From NCBI GenBank assembly GCA_021819255.1, contig JAKART010000199.1, forward strand, positions 1 through 5,300: a DNA stretch of 5,300 nucleotides, written 5' to 3'. This stretch comes from Acidobacteriota bacterium (GTDB lineage Bacteria; Acidobacteriota; Terriglobia; Terriglobales; Acidobacteriaceae). Position numbers and translations under genes: made by a program. Positions within the stretch are counted from its first letter, which is position 1. Each line of letters begins with the position of its first letter. This document shows positions 4,769-5,300 of the stretch, in pieces. The notes below the pieces were generated by a model. The model ran no database searches, was not told the origin of the DNA, and saw only the letters and a list, made by a program, of their open reading frames with translations.

Positions 4769-5300
4769 TCTCTGACATTCACGGAAATCTGCACGCTCTG
4801 GAGGCGGTGCTCCAGGCCGCGCGGATCTCCATCGGCCGGGGATTCGATGAGCTGTGGAACCTTGGCGATGCGGTGGGCTATGGGGCGCGTCCCAATGAGG
4901 TCATCGACCTGCTGCGCTCCACGCAGGCCAGGCGCATCCTGCATGTTCGCGGCAACCATGATCGTGTCTGCTGCGGACTGAGCAGTTCGCAAGGGTTCAA
5001 TCCGGTGGCCGCGATGGCCGCCGGCTGGACCCGGCGGCACCTGCGCCCGGAGAACCGGGAGTGGCTGCGAGCATTGCCCATGGGCCCGATTCAGGCAACC
5101 AACAGAGCGCTATGCGCGCATGGCTCGCCTTTGCATGAGGACCAGTACGTCGCGTCGATGCGAGATGCCTGGATTCCTCTCCATTTACAGACAGTATCGA
5201 CATTAAAACTATCGAGTTTTGTGGGACAGGTATCGTGTCCGGTGCAGCTTTTGTACAAGCGCTGGAAGCGCAGCCTGACGGGCTTTGGGTGCGCGACGAA
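4753..5300 (+). CDS. Calcineurin-like metallophosphoesterase, partial, possible frameshift
   Basis: The protein begins MRALVISDIHGNLHALEAVL and carries the two-metal phosphoesterase motifs: DIHGN at 8-12, GDAVGYG at 38-44, RGNHD at 66-70 and HGS at 123-125. These residues bind the two metals that hydrolyse a phosphoester. Small proteins of this YfcE/ApaH-like group are cytoplasmic; the substrate cannot be read here. ATG 4753 places DIHGN at the usual N-terminal position, though its Shine-Dalgarno is weak. The similarity is strong to RDAW (137-140). The frame then stays open to the window edge, but uses TTA, CTA, GTA and AAA codons unlike the rest and lacks the expected GHTH motif. The next frame (after a TGA at 5136) reads IEFCGTGIVSGAAFVQALEA with better codon use, so a frameshift near 5180 is likely. 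The 3' end is outside the window. Confidence 0.85.
   Translation, partial: MRALVISDIHGNLHALEAVLQAARISIGRGFDELWNLGDAVGYGARPNEVIDLLRSTQARRILHVRGNHDRVCCGLSSSQGFNPVAAMAAGWTRRHLRPENREWLRALPMGPIQATNRALCAHGSPLHEDQYVASMRDAWIPLHLQTVSTLKLSSFVGQVSCPVQLLYKRWKRSLTGFGCAT

Overview
The window is GC-rich bacterial DNA carrying four main coding regions. From the gene styles I infer an Acidobacteriota-type soil bacterium. The grounds are a bacterial FAD reductase of the geranylgeranyl-reductase family, a short metallophosphoesterase of the DIHGN...RGNHD...HGS type, and secreted proteins with low-complexity inserts. No rRNA or other marker gene confirms this, so the taxonomy is a guess.

Layout. Bases 1-116 probably hold the 3' tail of a rightward gene, with two small hairpins inside it. 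Bases 109-1434 (minus strand) encode an FAD-dependent geranylgeranyl-reductase-like oxidoreductase with an unusual Pro/Ser/Thr-rich insert. Upstream of it, still on the minus strand, a 61-codon open stretch ends in an ATGA overlap with the reductase start. It has no normal start codon and may be the remnant of a lost operon partner. The divergent spacer (about 1435-1831) also contains a long hairpin and a possible rightward promoter.

Bases 1832-3571 (plus strand) encode a secreted protein. It has a signal peptide followed by three identical 21-bp repeats, then a large insert of seven-residue FGQN/YGxx repeats. Next comes a region that weakly resembles a periplasmic solute-binding protein, and last a beta-rich C-terminal domain. 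Its stop codon lies inside the first unit of a 25-bp tandem repeat (3563-3637).

Bases 3692-4603 encode an OppD/DppD-type ABC-transporter ATPase with every catalytic motif but a shortened C-terminal tail. A 149-bp spacer follows, with palindromes and a doubtful small ORF. A calcineurin-like metallophosphoesterase starts at 4753 and runs off the right edge. Its reading frame appears to change near 5180, just before the expected GHTH motif.

How the genes work together is not clear. The secreted solute-binding-like protein and the ATPase could belong to one uptake system, but no permease is present and the repeat array separates them. The most unusual item is the secreted protein with FG/YG heptads, which resembles low-complexity domains of FUS or FG-nucleoporins more than ordinary bacterial repeats.
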